NCBI GenBank assembly: GCA_900074885.1
Contig: FJUW01000006.1
Span: forward strand, 124,001 to 188,000
Origin: Rhynchosporium graminicola
Lineage: Eukaryota > Ascomycota > Leotiomycetes > Helotiales > Ploettnerulaceae
Reading direction: 5' to 3'
DNA length: 64,000 nt
Shown here: positions 1-10,851 of the stretch, piece after piece
Numbering within the stretch: the stretch's first letter is position 1
Layout of the letters: each line of letters opens with the position of its first letter
Notes under the pieces: generated by a model
What the model was told of the DNA's origin: nothing
The model's input: the letters and a program-made list of their open reading frames with translations, nothing else
Database searches by the model: none
Made by a program: the position numbers and the translations under genes

Positions 1-301
1 TATCCTCTAAAGAATGCAGGAGCTCGGTATGTGAATCGGCGTCTTCTTTCGCCTGCAAATCTTCCAGCGCTCTCGCTTCTACTCGAGCGATGAGATCACG
101 TTCTTCATCTGCGGTGTCGTTGAGAGCTGCAAGGGCGAGGAGGGCTTTCAAAATGTCGTGGTTGCGCTCGTATGGTGGGGGGTTTTTGCCGGCGAATTTG
201 GTGGAGAGCCAGGCGTCGATGTAATTCCAGTCCTTGGCGGCGGCTTGTTGAAGGCGCGCCACGGAGGGGGAGAAGATTGCTGAGGGGGAGAGGTGGGCCA
301 T
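1..301 (-). CDS. N-terminal part of a HAUS1-like (augmin) coiled-coil protein, cut by the window edge
   Basis: An open frame of 100 codons starts at the ATG at 301-299 and runs off the left edge, so only the N-terminus is visible. The protein opens MAHLSPSAIF, then has an aromatic patch (DWNYIDAWL), a PPPYERN segment and a charged helical stretch rich in Glu, Asp, Ala and Leu. This order resembles the N-terminus of fungal proteins annotated as HAUS augmin-like complex subunit 1, which acts in microtubule-dependent microtubule nucleation. The match is from memory and covers only about 100 residues. It is divergent with the DnaJ gene, sharing a 338-bp intergenic region. It could be another coiled-coil protein; the reading frame is more certain than the name. 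Confidence 0.55.
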   Translation of the reverse strand, partial: MAHLSPSAIFSPSVARLQQAAAKDWNYIDAWLSTKFAGKNPPPYERNHDILKALLALAALNDTADEERDLIARVEARALEDLQAKEDADSHTELLHSLED

Positions 302-639
302 TTCGAAGGGGATGGGGAGTTTGTGATGCTGTGTTGTTACCCGGAAACAGTACTTTATTGATTTACTTGATCGCGAGGTTCCCCTCAGCCTTGTCGGCTT
401 CGCGAGTGGGTAGCTGTAGGGATCAGGACGCTAATAAACAATCCCTGTATTGAGTCGGAAAGGTGTCCAGAACCTCAATTCAGGACACCTTTCGTTGGTT
501 CAGACATTTCCATTTCTTTCTCTTTTCAAGCCACTCTAAGACCAAGACTGAATTATCTCTGTTCCATCCATTGACTTGGGAAGTCGAACACCCACTTATT
601 GCCTGCCCAATAGTACTCGGCACCTGCGACACTTTCAAG
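302..639. promoter_or_regulatory. Shared divergent promoter region, HAUS1-like / DnaJ-TPR genes
   Basis: 338 bp between two divergent start codons. The frame of the DnaJ gene stays open upstream to 463 (ATG), which would add 59 residues. I prefer the ATG at 640 because it puts a hydrophobic signal sequence at the very N-terminus. No clear TATA box or other element stood out. Confidence 0.4.
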
Positions 640-2258
640 ATGATCGTCAATATTTCGGCGTTCGCATTTGCGACGCTCTTATCCTCAAGCTCCCTCGTAC
701 AAGCAATCTCATCGTCCGAAATCCCGCACGATACACCTATCTCCTCACTTCTCGCATCTGCAAATGCGCATCTGGCAAAGGGAGAGACCAATGATGCGCT
801 GACTTACTACGATGTTGCCATTTCTCGGGATCCGCAGAACTACCTGACGTACTTCAAGCGCGGCGCGACATACCTCTCCTTAGGTCGAACTGTTCAGGCC
901 ACCTCCGATTTCGACAAAGTTCTCTCCATCAAACCTGGCTTTGAGGGTGCGTTGGTCCAGCGAGCGAGGATAAAGGCCAAGAATGGCGAATGGGAGGCTG
1001 CGAAGCAGGACTACCTCTCACATGGTAAATCCGAAAACGATTTAGTGGAATTAGAGGAGTCCAAAGGCGCAGCTGCATTAGCAACTGCTGCCGAGAAGGC
1101 AGGAAATTGGGAGGAATGTGTCAGCCAGTCTGGGGCCGCGATCATGGTCGCAAGCAAGATGTTGTCACTTCGAAGAACGAGAGCCCATTGTCGTTTTGAG
1201 CGCGGAGAAGTTATGGAGGGAATGAGTGATTTGAAGCACATTCTGCAGATGCAGCCAGGCCAGACGGAACCTCATTTACAGATATCGGCGATCACATATT
1301 ATGCTTTGGCTGATCTGGAGCGCGGAATGGATCAACTGAGAAAGTGTCTCCATTCGGATCCCGATTCGAAGAAGTGTAAGAAGCTGTACAGGAGAGAAAA
1401 GACTTTAGACAAGCAATTGGCGCAAGTCAATAAGCACTTCGAGAAGAAACAATATGCGAGCTCTCTGAAAGTACTACTGCCTTCTGGTGAGGACGTTGGA
1501 TTGGTGCAGGATGTCAAGGATGATGTCAAGGAGCTGAGGGAGGCTGGCACAATCCCAGAACATGCTCCGAACGATCTTGTCGCCAGCTTGGTTGAGATGG
1601 TCTGTGAGGCTTATCACGAGGTTTGTGGCCCAGGGAATCAATAAGGGTATACAGCTAACAATCACAGTTGAAAAACTCCAAGAAATCCACTACTTGGTGC
1701 GACGAAGCACTCACCTACAATTCGAACTCTCTCTACGGTCTTTTCAACAAAGCCCGCCGCCACACCGAAGCGGAGAACTTTGAAGCCGCCATGCAAACCT
1801 TAAACCAAGCCAAAGAACACCATCCTTCCGCCCAGCAAGTAAATCAACTACTCCAGCAAGCGCAAATCGAGCTCAAGCGCAGCAAAACCAAAGATTACTA
1901 CAAAGTGCTCGGCGTCACTCGAGACTCGGACGAGTTACAGATTAAATCCGCCTATAGGAAATTGGTTAAAATCCACCACCCGGACAAAGCTCATAAAGCG
2001 GGTATTACGAAAGAAGACGCTGAAAAGAAGATGTCATCTATCAATGAAGCGTATGAAGTTTTGAGTGATCCGGAGCTGAAGCAGAGATACGATCAAGGCG
2101 ATGATCCGAATGATCATGAGCAGCAACGACATCAGCCATTCCATGGTAGTCCTTTCGGAGGGGGGAACCCGTTCGGGGGTCAAAGTGGTGGCCAACAGTT
2201 CGAGTTCAAGTTCGGTGGTGGAGGTGGACAGTTCCCTAACGGGTTTCCATTTGGCTGA
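640..2258 (+). CDS. ER DnaJ/TPR co-chaperone, DNAJC3/P58IPK type
   Basis: Exons 640-1620 and 1668-2258; the 47-bp intron has donor GTTTGT, a GCTAAC branch site and acceptor CAG, phase 0. The product is 523 residues. An N-terminal hydrophobic segment (ISAFAFATLLSSSSLVQA) looks like a signal peptide, followed by several TPR repeats from about residue 30 to 395. A J domain follows at about 402-468 with the HPD motif at 431-433, which stimulates Hsp70 ATPase. The tail is rich in Gly, Phe and Gln. The layout is that of DNAJC3/P58IPK, a luminal ER co-chaperone that passes unfolded clients to BiP. There is no C-terminal HDEL/KDEL signal; the protein ends in FPFG. Family assignment is secure; ER location is inferred from the signal peptide. 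Confidence 0.92.
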
Positions 2259-2750
2259 GCAGCCAATCGAGCTTTTGAATATTGGAGTTGCCTGGAATGG
2301 CTTTGAGGAGTTCAGTTGACGGCGCGCAACTTAGATATCAATCATAACAATACTAGCTTGGATTCCACCCTAGAAAAATGAACATATCGATAAATTAGGG
2401 TCACACGAAAATCGTGCCAGATAAAAAAATTGTAATTTGAAGTTTTTGTATTTTCCGCAGTATCTGTCCACATCTACTTGAACATCTACTGTTTCTGTAT
2501 GAATTATCATTTAGAAATTTCTCATGCAAGCTCGTAGTGACGCACAAATATACGATAAAGATATTGTTGGGACAGCTTTGGAATGTCAGAGCAGATTGAC
2601 TGAGCTCTGCCATGTCTTTTCTCTAGATTTCTTCTTCTACGCAAATGCATAGTATTTGACTCCATGGTCAACCAAGCCCATCCATGAACGCCACCAACCA
2701 ACCCGTGCCGTGCCATGCAAGTTTCATCAAACGTAAACCTCACTCATCGC
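2259..2750. other. Convergent 3' intergenic region
   Basis: 492 bp between the stop codons of the DnaJ/TPR gene (+) and eIF3k (-). It is AT-rich around 2330-2530 and presumably holds both 3' UTRs and poly(A) sites. No gene is visible. Confidence 0.5.
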
Positions 2751-3729
2751 TCAAGCAGGTTGCTCATAAGCCCGTCTGATCACCCTCGAGAACTGCTCCA
2801 TCTTCACATTCTCTCTCACAACCGTACCCTTGGCCTCATTCTCTTTATTCAGAGGAACCTTGACCACGCTTCCCTCGATCTCCCAGCCACAAACACCGTT
2901 GATGAATTTTTCGAACGTATCGCCTTGCATTCCAAGCCATGATTCCAGGACCGGTCTCTCGACTTCTCGTACGGACTGCGAGATGGTAAGCGCGATTCGA
3001 ACTCGGATCAGCTCTTCGAAACCAGCGACATCGGCGATCAAGTCGGCATATAGGTCGTCGCTGTCCAGGGTGCTCCAGAAGAGGGAGTAGGATGCTTGGC
3101 CGAGGAGATTGTTGAGGACGTTGAGCTTTTGCACGGCTTCCGACAGTGGCGCGTCGCCAGCTGCAGGGAGGGCGGAGGATGCAGATATGGGGGTGAGAAT
3201 GTGTGGTGGAAGGAGGTGGAGAGCGAGGGAGAAGTCGGGGGAGGGGAAGACGGTTAGGGACTTGACGAGGATGTTGGTGATGGTCTCATCTTTGGTGAGG
3301 TGTGGGTTGAATTGATATCTGCAGCGAAGGAGGTTTGTCAGCCGCCTGCATCTGTAACTTGCTTGCTTGAATAATTAAGAGGGAAGAAAATGTAGGTCAT
3401 GTTCAGATAGAGCTAATAATAAACTTCAAGGACTGGAGGGATTCATTCTCCATGCCCATTCAGGTAATAGGAAACGTTTGGTAAAAACGATCATCATGTT
3501 GACACATCGCGCGTGCGAAACACGCAGACAGGGCAAAAAAGCAAGATGGGCACACTTACAGCTTTAACAGCGCTAGGTTTGCGAAGCAGTCCACGAACTT
3601 TCCCTCACATTGCTGTACGACGTATTCCTGGAAGATTGCGGTGGTCTCTGGGTTATATCTGTCGAGACCGTTTAGGATCGTATCGATGTGCTCTGGCCTG
3701 TCGGGCGCGTAGTCGAATGGGATACCCAT
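2751..3729 (-). CDS. Eukaryotic translation initiation factor 3 subunit K
   Basis: Exons 3729-3560 and 3318-2751 on the minus strand; the 241-bp intron 3559-3319 has donor GTAAGT and acceptor CAG. The product is 245 residues, the usual length. Typical eIF3k stretches are GLDRYNPET near the N-terminus, [13 protein letters not shown] across the splice junction, [18 protein letters not shown], and a C-terminal PCI/winged-helix portion ending [17 protein letters not shown]. eIF3k is a non-core subunit of the eIF3 complex on the 40S ribosome. I chose the ATG at 3729 because fungal homologues start with a short MGxxFD segment. An in-frame upstream exon, 3906-3841 joined to 3771, would add 36 residues (start MEFTSPKPSS) with good splice sites, so a longer isoform is possible. 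Confidence 0.93.
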
Positions 3730-4137
3730 ACTTGCGACTGCTGGATTCGTAGTCAGGAAGTTTACGTACTGCTGTGGTGTTCAACGAAGCGCAGACGTTC
3801 TTTCATCAGATTTTCTTAGTGGGGGATAGCCGAGCTTTACCTGCACGTGATCTAACCATTCAACAGCTTCGGCATAGGAAGAAGGCTTGGGGCTGGTAAA
3901 TTCCATATGTCAATTTAGAGAGTCCAAAAGTGTTATGCACGTGTATTAAGTCACTTCCATCTAATTTCAAATCACACGCAATACCTTAGTTACCGAATAG
4001 TTATGAATCATAAATAATGACCAAGCCAAGGTTAAAATAGCAAGACAGTTCCACGCGGTATGGATGGATATCTCTTTCTGTGTCGACAGAAAAGTGCTGC
4101 GGTGAAGTTTGATATATTCAACCACGGGGTATATCAT
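3730..4137. other. Upstream region of eIF3k / downstream of Utp22
   Basis: 408 bp. It holds the eIF3k leader, including the possible extra coding exon at 3841-3906 followed by an intron with donor GTAAAG and acceptor CACAG ending at 3772, and the 3' end region of Utp22. No other gene is seen. Confidence 0.4.
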
Positions 4138-7100
4138 CTATCTATGAACCTCTATCCGGGATATCATATCGCCTCCTAATCTCGCAATCTCCGCTAAAAT
4201 TGCATTTTTATCAAGGACTACCTTCTCCAAATCACCGACTTCTGAGTTGACCACCTTCGTAGCGAATGCCGAGTTGACCTTGAAAGCCCGTGGCGCAACA
4301 TATAGGGGGTTCCACAGCCCGCCAATAGTCGACGTGGCCGAGGCTCCGTTAAAAAATACAATCGTGTTGGTGTACAGCTTTTGAATCTCTTCAATGTATA
4401 GTTGGAGTGGTTGGTATCCGGTTAAAACTAGGTCAGCCTTCTCTTGTAGCTCAATATTCTTGAATTTAGATTTTTCTCCTTTCCGTCGCTCACCAATAAA
4501 TACGGGAGATATATGAATCACAAAATCATAGTCGCTCGTCGAGGCAGCAAACAGAGATTTTGGTTCGAGATCAGTGGCTTTGTCTTTAACCATCTTGCAG
4601 GCAGATCGCGCCAAAGCTGTCATACGAGAGGCGACCATTTTGGAAGGGCCTTTATCGGTGAATCCAGTACCAGTATGATCGTGGTTCGAAGCTGCAAAGA
4701 TAACTGTCCGGCTCATGCTCGGGTCTATTTTCCTCCACGCTTCGAGTCTGGTGTTGATACTATCAACTTCGCTGCTAGTCATCGTTCCGGTGAAGTCTAC
4801 AATGAGAGGCGAAACACGCCAATCCCACCTGGAGATGAAAAGTAAAGTCCTCAAGAATCCTGTCATCACCGATGAAGGTGCTTGCCATGGGTAAGGCTGT
4901 AAGAAAGTGCGGGCAACCAAAATCTCGACAAGTTCTTCGCTGACGTGACCTAAAAGCATGTGTTTATCGAACCACATTTTTGTCAATCGGATTGTAGGTG
5001 AAAGAAGAGGGAAGCGGGTGCAGTGGGTTGCGATAGATTGAGTGTGTAGGGGGAGATGGATGAAGGTCTTCTTGTAGACTGATAAGGCGGACACAGCAGC
5101 TTCTCGAGCATGATGATCGATGGATTTGTCTTTCACTTGGCGCTCGAGGAGGGTCTGTTCCCGATCATGGTGGATGCGAAGGCGGAAGACCACGCCGGAG
5201 TCGTAGATAATGTCTAGGAATGCGCAGTTGTGTAACGGTAGTTCTTCATTCTCCAAGCCTACCCGTGTAGTGATGCTACGGTCCTGCAACAGACTACCAA
5301 TCTTCAATAAGAAGGCAATTTTGGTTCGTTGGATCGCAAGAATATCGTCTGGCCATCTCCCAGATCCTTCGAACTGAATCAAGATGTCCGCTGGGATCTT
5401 CATAGGATGGCTCGAACTGAATAATGGCGGTTCAATCGATGAGTATCTCAGCTGCGGACTGGTCGCCGAAAGCTGTCTCAATTGTAGTGGAAGCTCTTCG
5501 AGGTCTCTCATCCTTTGCTCAAAGACGCGGTATGCCTCTCCCAAGCTGTCAAAATGTTTAGTATTCAACCCGGAGCCTGGCAGAATTTTGTCAAATCCAT
5601 CCCCTATAAACACGAGGCTTTCACTTGAATTCTGACCGACATGGCGATTCACCAGGTAGGTGACAATATCCTGAAATATGGCATGAGCTGAGCCAGGAGG
5701 CCAGATTAAGCTCTCAAGAATGCTACCGTCCTTGAATCGTCGCAGCTCTGCTTTATCGCCCCAGAAATTCTGGAATTTAGCAGCCTTTTTCTTCTCCTCC
5801 GCTGCTGGACCATGGTCAACCAAGCGATCGATATTTGCTGGGTCGTACACCACCGATACTTGCAATGCAGCCTCTTGCTGTGGATAGCCGTCTGATTGGA
5901 CCGACCAAGATGGCACATCTGGTTCCTGGAGGTGAATAATCCCAACTCGGTCCGTTAATCCTTCACGGAGGACATCATAGACTTTGCTACTAAACAGTCT
6001 GTAGCTTGAGACGTGGTCGCAGGATAGATTGTGGAGGACGTGTGGAGAATATGCTATCCGAATCGTCGAGTCAAATCTTTGCAGATTCTGAGATGATTTG
6101 ATAATGAAGGTGGACTCAAACTGATCAAATGTTGAGTCGTTGAGCATCGCCAAAGATATCTTGGCTTCGTGCCGTAAAAGCTGATATGACCACGGAGTCA
6201 TCTTGTACAGCGTATTCATTCCACGCAGGCCATCAAAAAGTATTGGGGTGTCTCCTTTAGAGAACTTCAGATCCCCGGCTTCGAAGATGACTGGCTTAGC
6301 TGCCAAGTCACTGGAAGCGAGAAACTGAAGCACAGCTTTGAACATCTGATAACTGCTGTATCCTGGGGACAGGAAATTGTGTCCTTTAGGGCCACCCCCT
6401 TTCAAGAGCAGGGCGGTAAGAGCTGCCCATTCAAAATGACCAAATCCTCCTGTAGCGACATCGCCGCCGAATCCACGTTGCCTCAGCCATACTTGGCCAA
6501 GTATGCATGAATCCTTGAAACCAGGTGCGAGTTTGGCGGAAGAGTGTAAATATCTCAGATATGGTTCGAAGCTACAGTCGGAAATTAAGGATGCGTTATA
6601 AAATGGCGTTGATAGCTGCGCAGGACTTTCGGTTTCTGAGGCGTCCTTGGGTCGGACTGCATTTTTGCCTGGCTGCAATTTCGCTTTGTTGAAGAACGTC
6701 GACGGGGCCGCTGGTATGATTCGAATCTGATACTTTGGCTCCGTAATTGACTTGCTAGCTACTTCGATTAGCGATAGCGAATTATTGAGAAAGGCAGACT
6801 TACTAGAGATGGGCTTGGCAACAATAATCGGATGCAGAGTATTCCCATGAAGATACTCAAAAGAAAGGGTCAAATATTGGGATATAGAATCGTAGAGTCC
6901 GTCTGCGATGCAAGCTAGATAGTATGCCCTTTTGTAAAAGTACCGGTAATTAAGATAGTCCTTTTCTGTAAATATCGTTACGGGCATCACAACGACCATG
7001 TCGACAGAGAGAACGCTATCCAACTTGACCATGGTTTTCGAAGCATAGCTGCCTACTACATTCACGTTGGTTGGCTTCTGGTATGAAAGCTTATATGCTG

Positions 7101-7570
7101 CGCTGTTGTCTGGCTTCGGATCTGGATAGGGTATTTTGATCTTGTGCGACTTGAGCAGAATTTTGGAAGCTTGGGGGACCTGTACATTGAAATCAGAAGA
7201 TGTCTTGAAATAGTAGGACTTCGGGCGGACTGACAGATACAGCATCACGCTTCGCAATACCTTCAATCTGACCCTTCAGTTTACGCAGCAAGTCGTCCAC
7301 CCCCTTCAGTCGTTTCTCATAGTTGGGCTGAACCTCGTTCAATAGCTCATCCACTTGCAATTTAAATAAGCTTGACTTAGAAAGGCTGCCAGCGTATATG
7401 GAAGACTCATCGTCATCGGCTCGTTTTGGTCGTGTTTGCGCTGCGGTCTGCGCTGATTTGACCTCGAGCTTTTGGGACTGAACTTGCTCGATATCTGCAG
7501 CTTCATTCTCGGAGGGCGAGACCGACCGACCGTTGTCCAGCTTTCGCCGTTTTGTAGAAAGTGGCGCCAT
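4138..7570 (-). CDS. Utp22/Nrap, small-subunit processome protein
   Basis: Exons 7570-7241 and 7179-4138. The 61-bp intron 7240-7180 has donor GTATCT, a CTGAT branch site and acceptor TACAG, phase 0, and restores the frame so that residues read IEGIAKRDA-VPQASKILL. The product is 1123 residues, close to the family's usual 1100-1200. A basic, low-complexity N-terminus (TKRRKLD) could be a nuclear signal. Then come the Nrap domains: the KIPYPDPKPD segment, VNVVGSYASK followed by the SVDMVVVMP strand of the degenerate nucleotidyltransferase fold, and conserved blocks such as AELRRFKDGSILESLIWP. In yeast Utp22 works with Rrp7 in the UtpC module during 18S rRNA maturation in the nucleolus. It is divergent with the cystathionine gamma-synthase gene, 312 bp apart. 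Confidence 0.95.
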
Positions 7571-7882
7571 GGTGGAATGTGGATAGATGAGTTGAAGACG
7601 GCATGGAGCTCACTCCAAGAAATGAGAGCGCCTTCACTTTTTTTTCCCTCTGACGCTTAGATAAGAATCCCGATAAGAGTGGGGAGTACCTTCGGTACGG
7701 AGTGGAGAGTCAGTTGTGTAAGTCGCGGGCTTTATTACCGGTAGCGGGCTCCGATGGCGGCAGTACATTATTGTTTTGATTGCAAACGAACCAAACTAAC
7801 TTTGCACTTCAAGAAAGATTATTCACTTCGTACTTTGCGGAGTCTGGTTTATCTGATCTCTATCTGTCTGTATCCATAAGTT
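7571..7882. promoter_or_regulatory. Divergent promoter region, Utp22 / cystathionine gamma-synthase
   Basis: 312 bp between the two start codons. It has a pyrimidine-rich tract near 7636-7652 and otherwise mixed composition. No regulatory site can be named with confidence. Confidence 0.4.
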
Positions 7883-9823
7883 ATGTCAGTCATCGAGCTA
7901 GGAGAGTCTGTTCCAGCATTGACGCCTCACGTAAGTAAATCTCTCCCCCTTCATGCCGCACTGGTAGATTTTATGAGTCAAATACTGATTCCTAAGCCAG
8001 GCGACAAGTGTTTCTCTTCCAAAATGGAGCGACAATATTGCATACGAAGAAGGCCGGGAAAGAGTTCTTAGCAAATTGACAACTGGCTATCCGAGGTAAG
8101 ACCTGATTCTCAACTGCTCAAAAGCTTGGCCACAGTCGTTGATATGTCCTGTGGCAAAAGATTCTTCATCCATAAAATTATTGCTGCTTTCGCCGAAGAT
8201 ATTGTCAAGAAACATGGCATTCCCGGCGAGCAGGCGATGCTTTTCCCATCCACAAGAACTGCCAGGAGATGTTTGAAGTTTATGCACTCAAGAGATTCAT
8301 CTGTCACCCCGGTCCAAATCCGTATCGTTGATCTTGTGCTAGATGTGAGTCGGACAGACTCTGAGATTCTCAAAAGGGTCTCGCCGGCTATTTCTGCTGT
8401 CATCTATCCCACAGCACTTTTCCCACTTGCCAAGCAGTACTGGCAACATTCAGGTGATGGCTGTCAGAGCAGACGTGCTGAGTTCTGTCATGGACTCTTT
8501 CAGGAAGGCATTCTCGTTGAGAAGAATATTCTTCAGCCATCTGCAAACGCTTTCCAGAAGGGGCCAAGAAGATATCAGAAAGGGTCCGCCGACACAACGC
8601 CGCCCAAAGTGCATCAGAATGGAACAGACGCCACCGCGAAAGTTTCGAATGGGCTTTCAGAAAATCGCGAAAGTTCGCAATTCCTGGAAGAACGCTTCGG
8701 CCGCAATCTTGACGTATCATTTGTCGATAATGCTAAGTCGGCAATACGACGTCGCATTGCTGGTTCGCTCATGGGAGAAATTGATCTTTCCACAGAACCA
8801 GCTCCAGATACGGGCTCGAACAGCCGCGGAGTTGCCAATGTTTCCGAGAGTGATGTCTATCTTTACCCATGCGGCATGAATTCTATATTCAACGCTCATC
8901 GAATGATGTTAGAAGCAAGAGGACAGATGAAAAGCATTTCATATGGATTCCCTTATGTTGATACGCTTAAGATCTTGGAGAAGTTTGGCCCTGGATGTAT
9001 TTTCTACGGAAACGGGGAGTCGGAGGATCTTGATGACCTGGAGACCCGGTTGAAATCAGGAGAGCGATTCCTTGCACTTTTCTGCGAGTTTCCAGGAAAT
9101 CCTATGTTGAAGTGTCCAGATCTCCAACGAATCCGAAAGTTGGCAGACCAATATGACTTTGGTGTTGTCGTGGACGAGACGATTGGCAATTTTATCAATG
9201 TCCACGTTCTCCCCTACGCAGATGTGGTGGTCAGTAGTCTGACCAAGATTTTCTCTGGGGAATGCAACGTTATGGGAGGCAGCGCTATATTGAACAATCA
9301 AGGTCGATATTATCAAGCACTCAAGGCCGTGGCTGAAGTTGACTACGAGGACAATTGCTGGGCCGAGGATTTGATCTTCCTGGAACGTAACAGCCGCCAC
9401 TTTGTGTCAAGAATCGAAAGAATAAATGGAAATGCCGAGTTAATCTGCGACGTCCTGCGAGCACATCCTCTGGTCCAGAACGTATACTACCCCAAATACA
9501 ACTTTTCACGGCAATTTTATGATGCCTGTCGGACTCCGGCCGGTGGATATGGGGGGCTCCTTTCCTTTACATTCAAGAAGACGGAGCAGGCGATAGCTTT
9601 CTACGATCGGATTGAGACAGCAAAGGGACCGAGTTTAGGTACCAACTTCACACTAATATCACCTTATGTTATTCTTGCACATTTCATGGAGCTTGACTGG
9701 GCAGCACAATTCGGGGTACCCGGCGATTTGATCCGTATCAGTGTTGGTTTGGAGGAAGCAGAGGACCTGGTGTCTAGGTTCGCGATTGCATTGAAGGCTG
9801 CTGAAGAAAGCAGCACCACTTGA
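7883..9823 (+). CDS. Cystathionine gamma-synthase (PLP-dependent)
   Basis: Exons 7883-7930, 8001-8095 and 8161-9823; both introns are GTAAG...AG, and the reconstructed N-terminus reads [20 protein letters not shown]. The product is 601 residues, the long form typical of filamentous fungi (Str2/MET-7 type). The C-terminal half is a Cys/Met-metabolism PLP enzyme: [13 protein letters not shown] (cofactor phosphate region), VDETIGNF with the Asp that contacts the pyridine nitrogen, and [17 protein letters not shown] with the Schiff-base lysine at residue 410. The enzyme joins cysteine to an activated homoserine to give cystathionine, the first transsulfuration step toward methionine. The extended N-terminal half is shared by fungal members. 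Cystathionine beta-lyase is the main alternative, but length and N-terminal region favour gamma-synthase. Confidence 0.9.
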
Positions 9824-10851
9824 AAAGAAAAATAGGCTGAGATTTAATGTCGATGTATGAAAGTTTAGAAATTATGTAGGACCTCTGGACATTCAACCTC
9901 CGGACGGGCAAAGACAGGCGAGGGCAGCAAGAAATAAGAAAGGTAAGCCAAGATTCTTGCGCAAAGATAGACTGGTGGCTTGCAATGTAGCTCATGGGAT
10001 AATTTTGATGTATATGGCCTGATCAGTGATCATGCCAGTGAAGTAAGTAGAGGTACACGGCTTGAGTAGAACCTCCAAGGAGTGGATATCTTTCAGGACC
10101 AGGCAGAAGTCCCCTTAAAAATATCTGTCCTAACAATTAGCATTTACTGGCTCAATCTATCCTCAGGTTTGTTTTTACTTCAACACACTTGTGATGCAAT
10201 TGACCTCTACCTGGCTTGGTGACAAAACATAGGTGAAATGGTTGGGGTAATCGAAATGTGTAACAGAATGTCAGATAGTTACCTAATAAACGGATTTTTT
10301 TTGAGAAGCAAATTCTCTTAGAGGCATAGTTATAACCCAGCACGAGCGAGTGAGCGCACCAGAGCGCAATAGAAGGCGACCCGACAGTTGTTGTACCAAG
10401 AATATTCCCTTTATTAGGTATTCTTACACCGAGGTGAATCCATTCCTTCACCGGCGAAGCCATATCTTGCGTACCTAGACTACGAAGGGAGACAAACATG
10501 ACTTAAAGGTCCCGACTAGATACTAAAGTCGCGAAAAGGTCATAGGACATCGTCTGAAGTTGAAATCAAAGTCATATAATAATGCAATGACTCGACCAGG
10601 CGAAATCATACAGGGGATTTTCAACTCGCTTCGCTTGAGTTGAAATTGCCCTGTCTCACACCAAAACACTACAAGCGCGTCAAACCTTAAATTTAGCGTG
10701 CTTTGTCGCGTCTTCTTGAGGAGCGGCGCGAATAATGATAGCAGCGTCAGGCTGCGAAGTACTACAAAGCCCAGTCCTCCGCCGAGCCTGAACGCAGCTT
10801 CAACCCCGATTCCGCATCAAATCTGAGTTTGCGATACCATAAGACGCCAGT
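9824..10851. other. Intergenic region upstream of SMC6
   Basis: 1028 bp with no supported gene. Short open frames on both strands lack splice partners or recognisable sequence. One perfect 9-bp hairpin lies at 10619-10645. Confidence 0.4.
10619..10645. repeat. Short perfect inverted repeat (hairpin)
   Basis: TTTCAACTC at 10619-10627 pairs exactly with GAGTTGAAA at 10637-10645 around a 9-base loop. It lies about 200 bp upstream of the SMC6 start. It may be a protein-binding palindrome or chance; nothing else supports a function. Confidence 0.4.

Noticed and set aside
4513..4845. 110-codon open frame on the plus strand
   Set aside because: It is entirely antisense to the Utp22 coding exon, has no family features, and is explained by the codon composition of the real gene.
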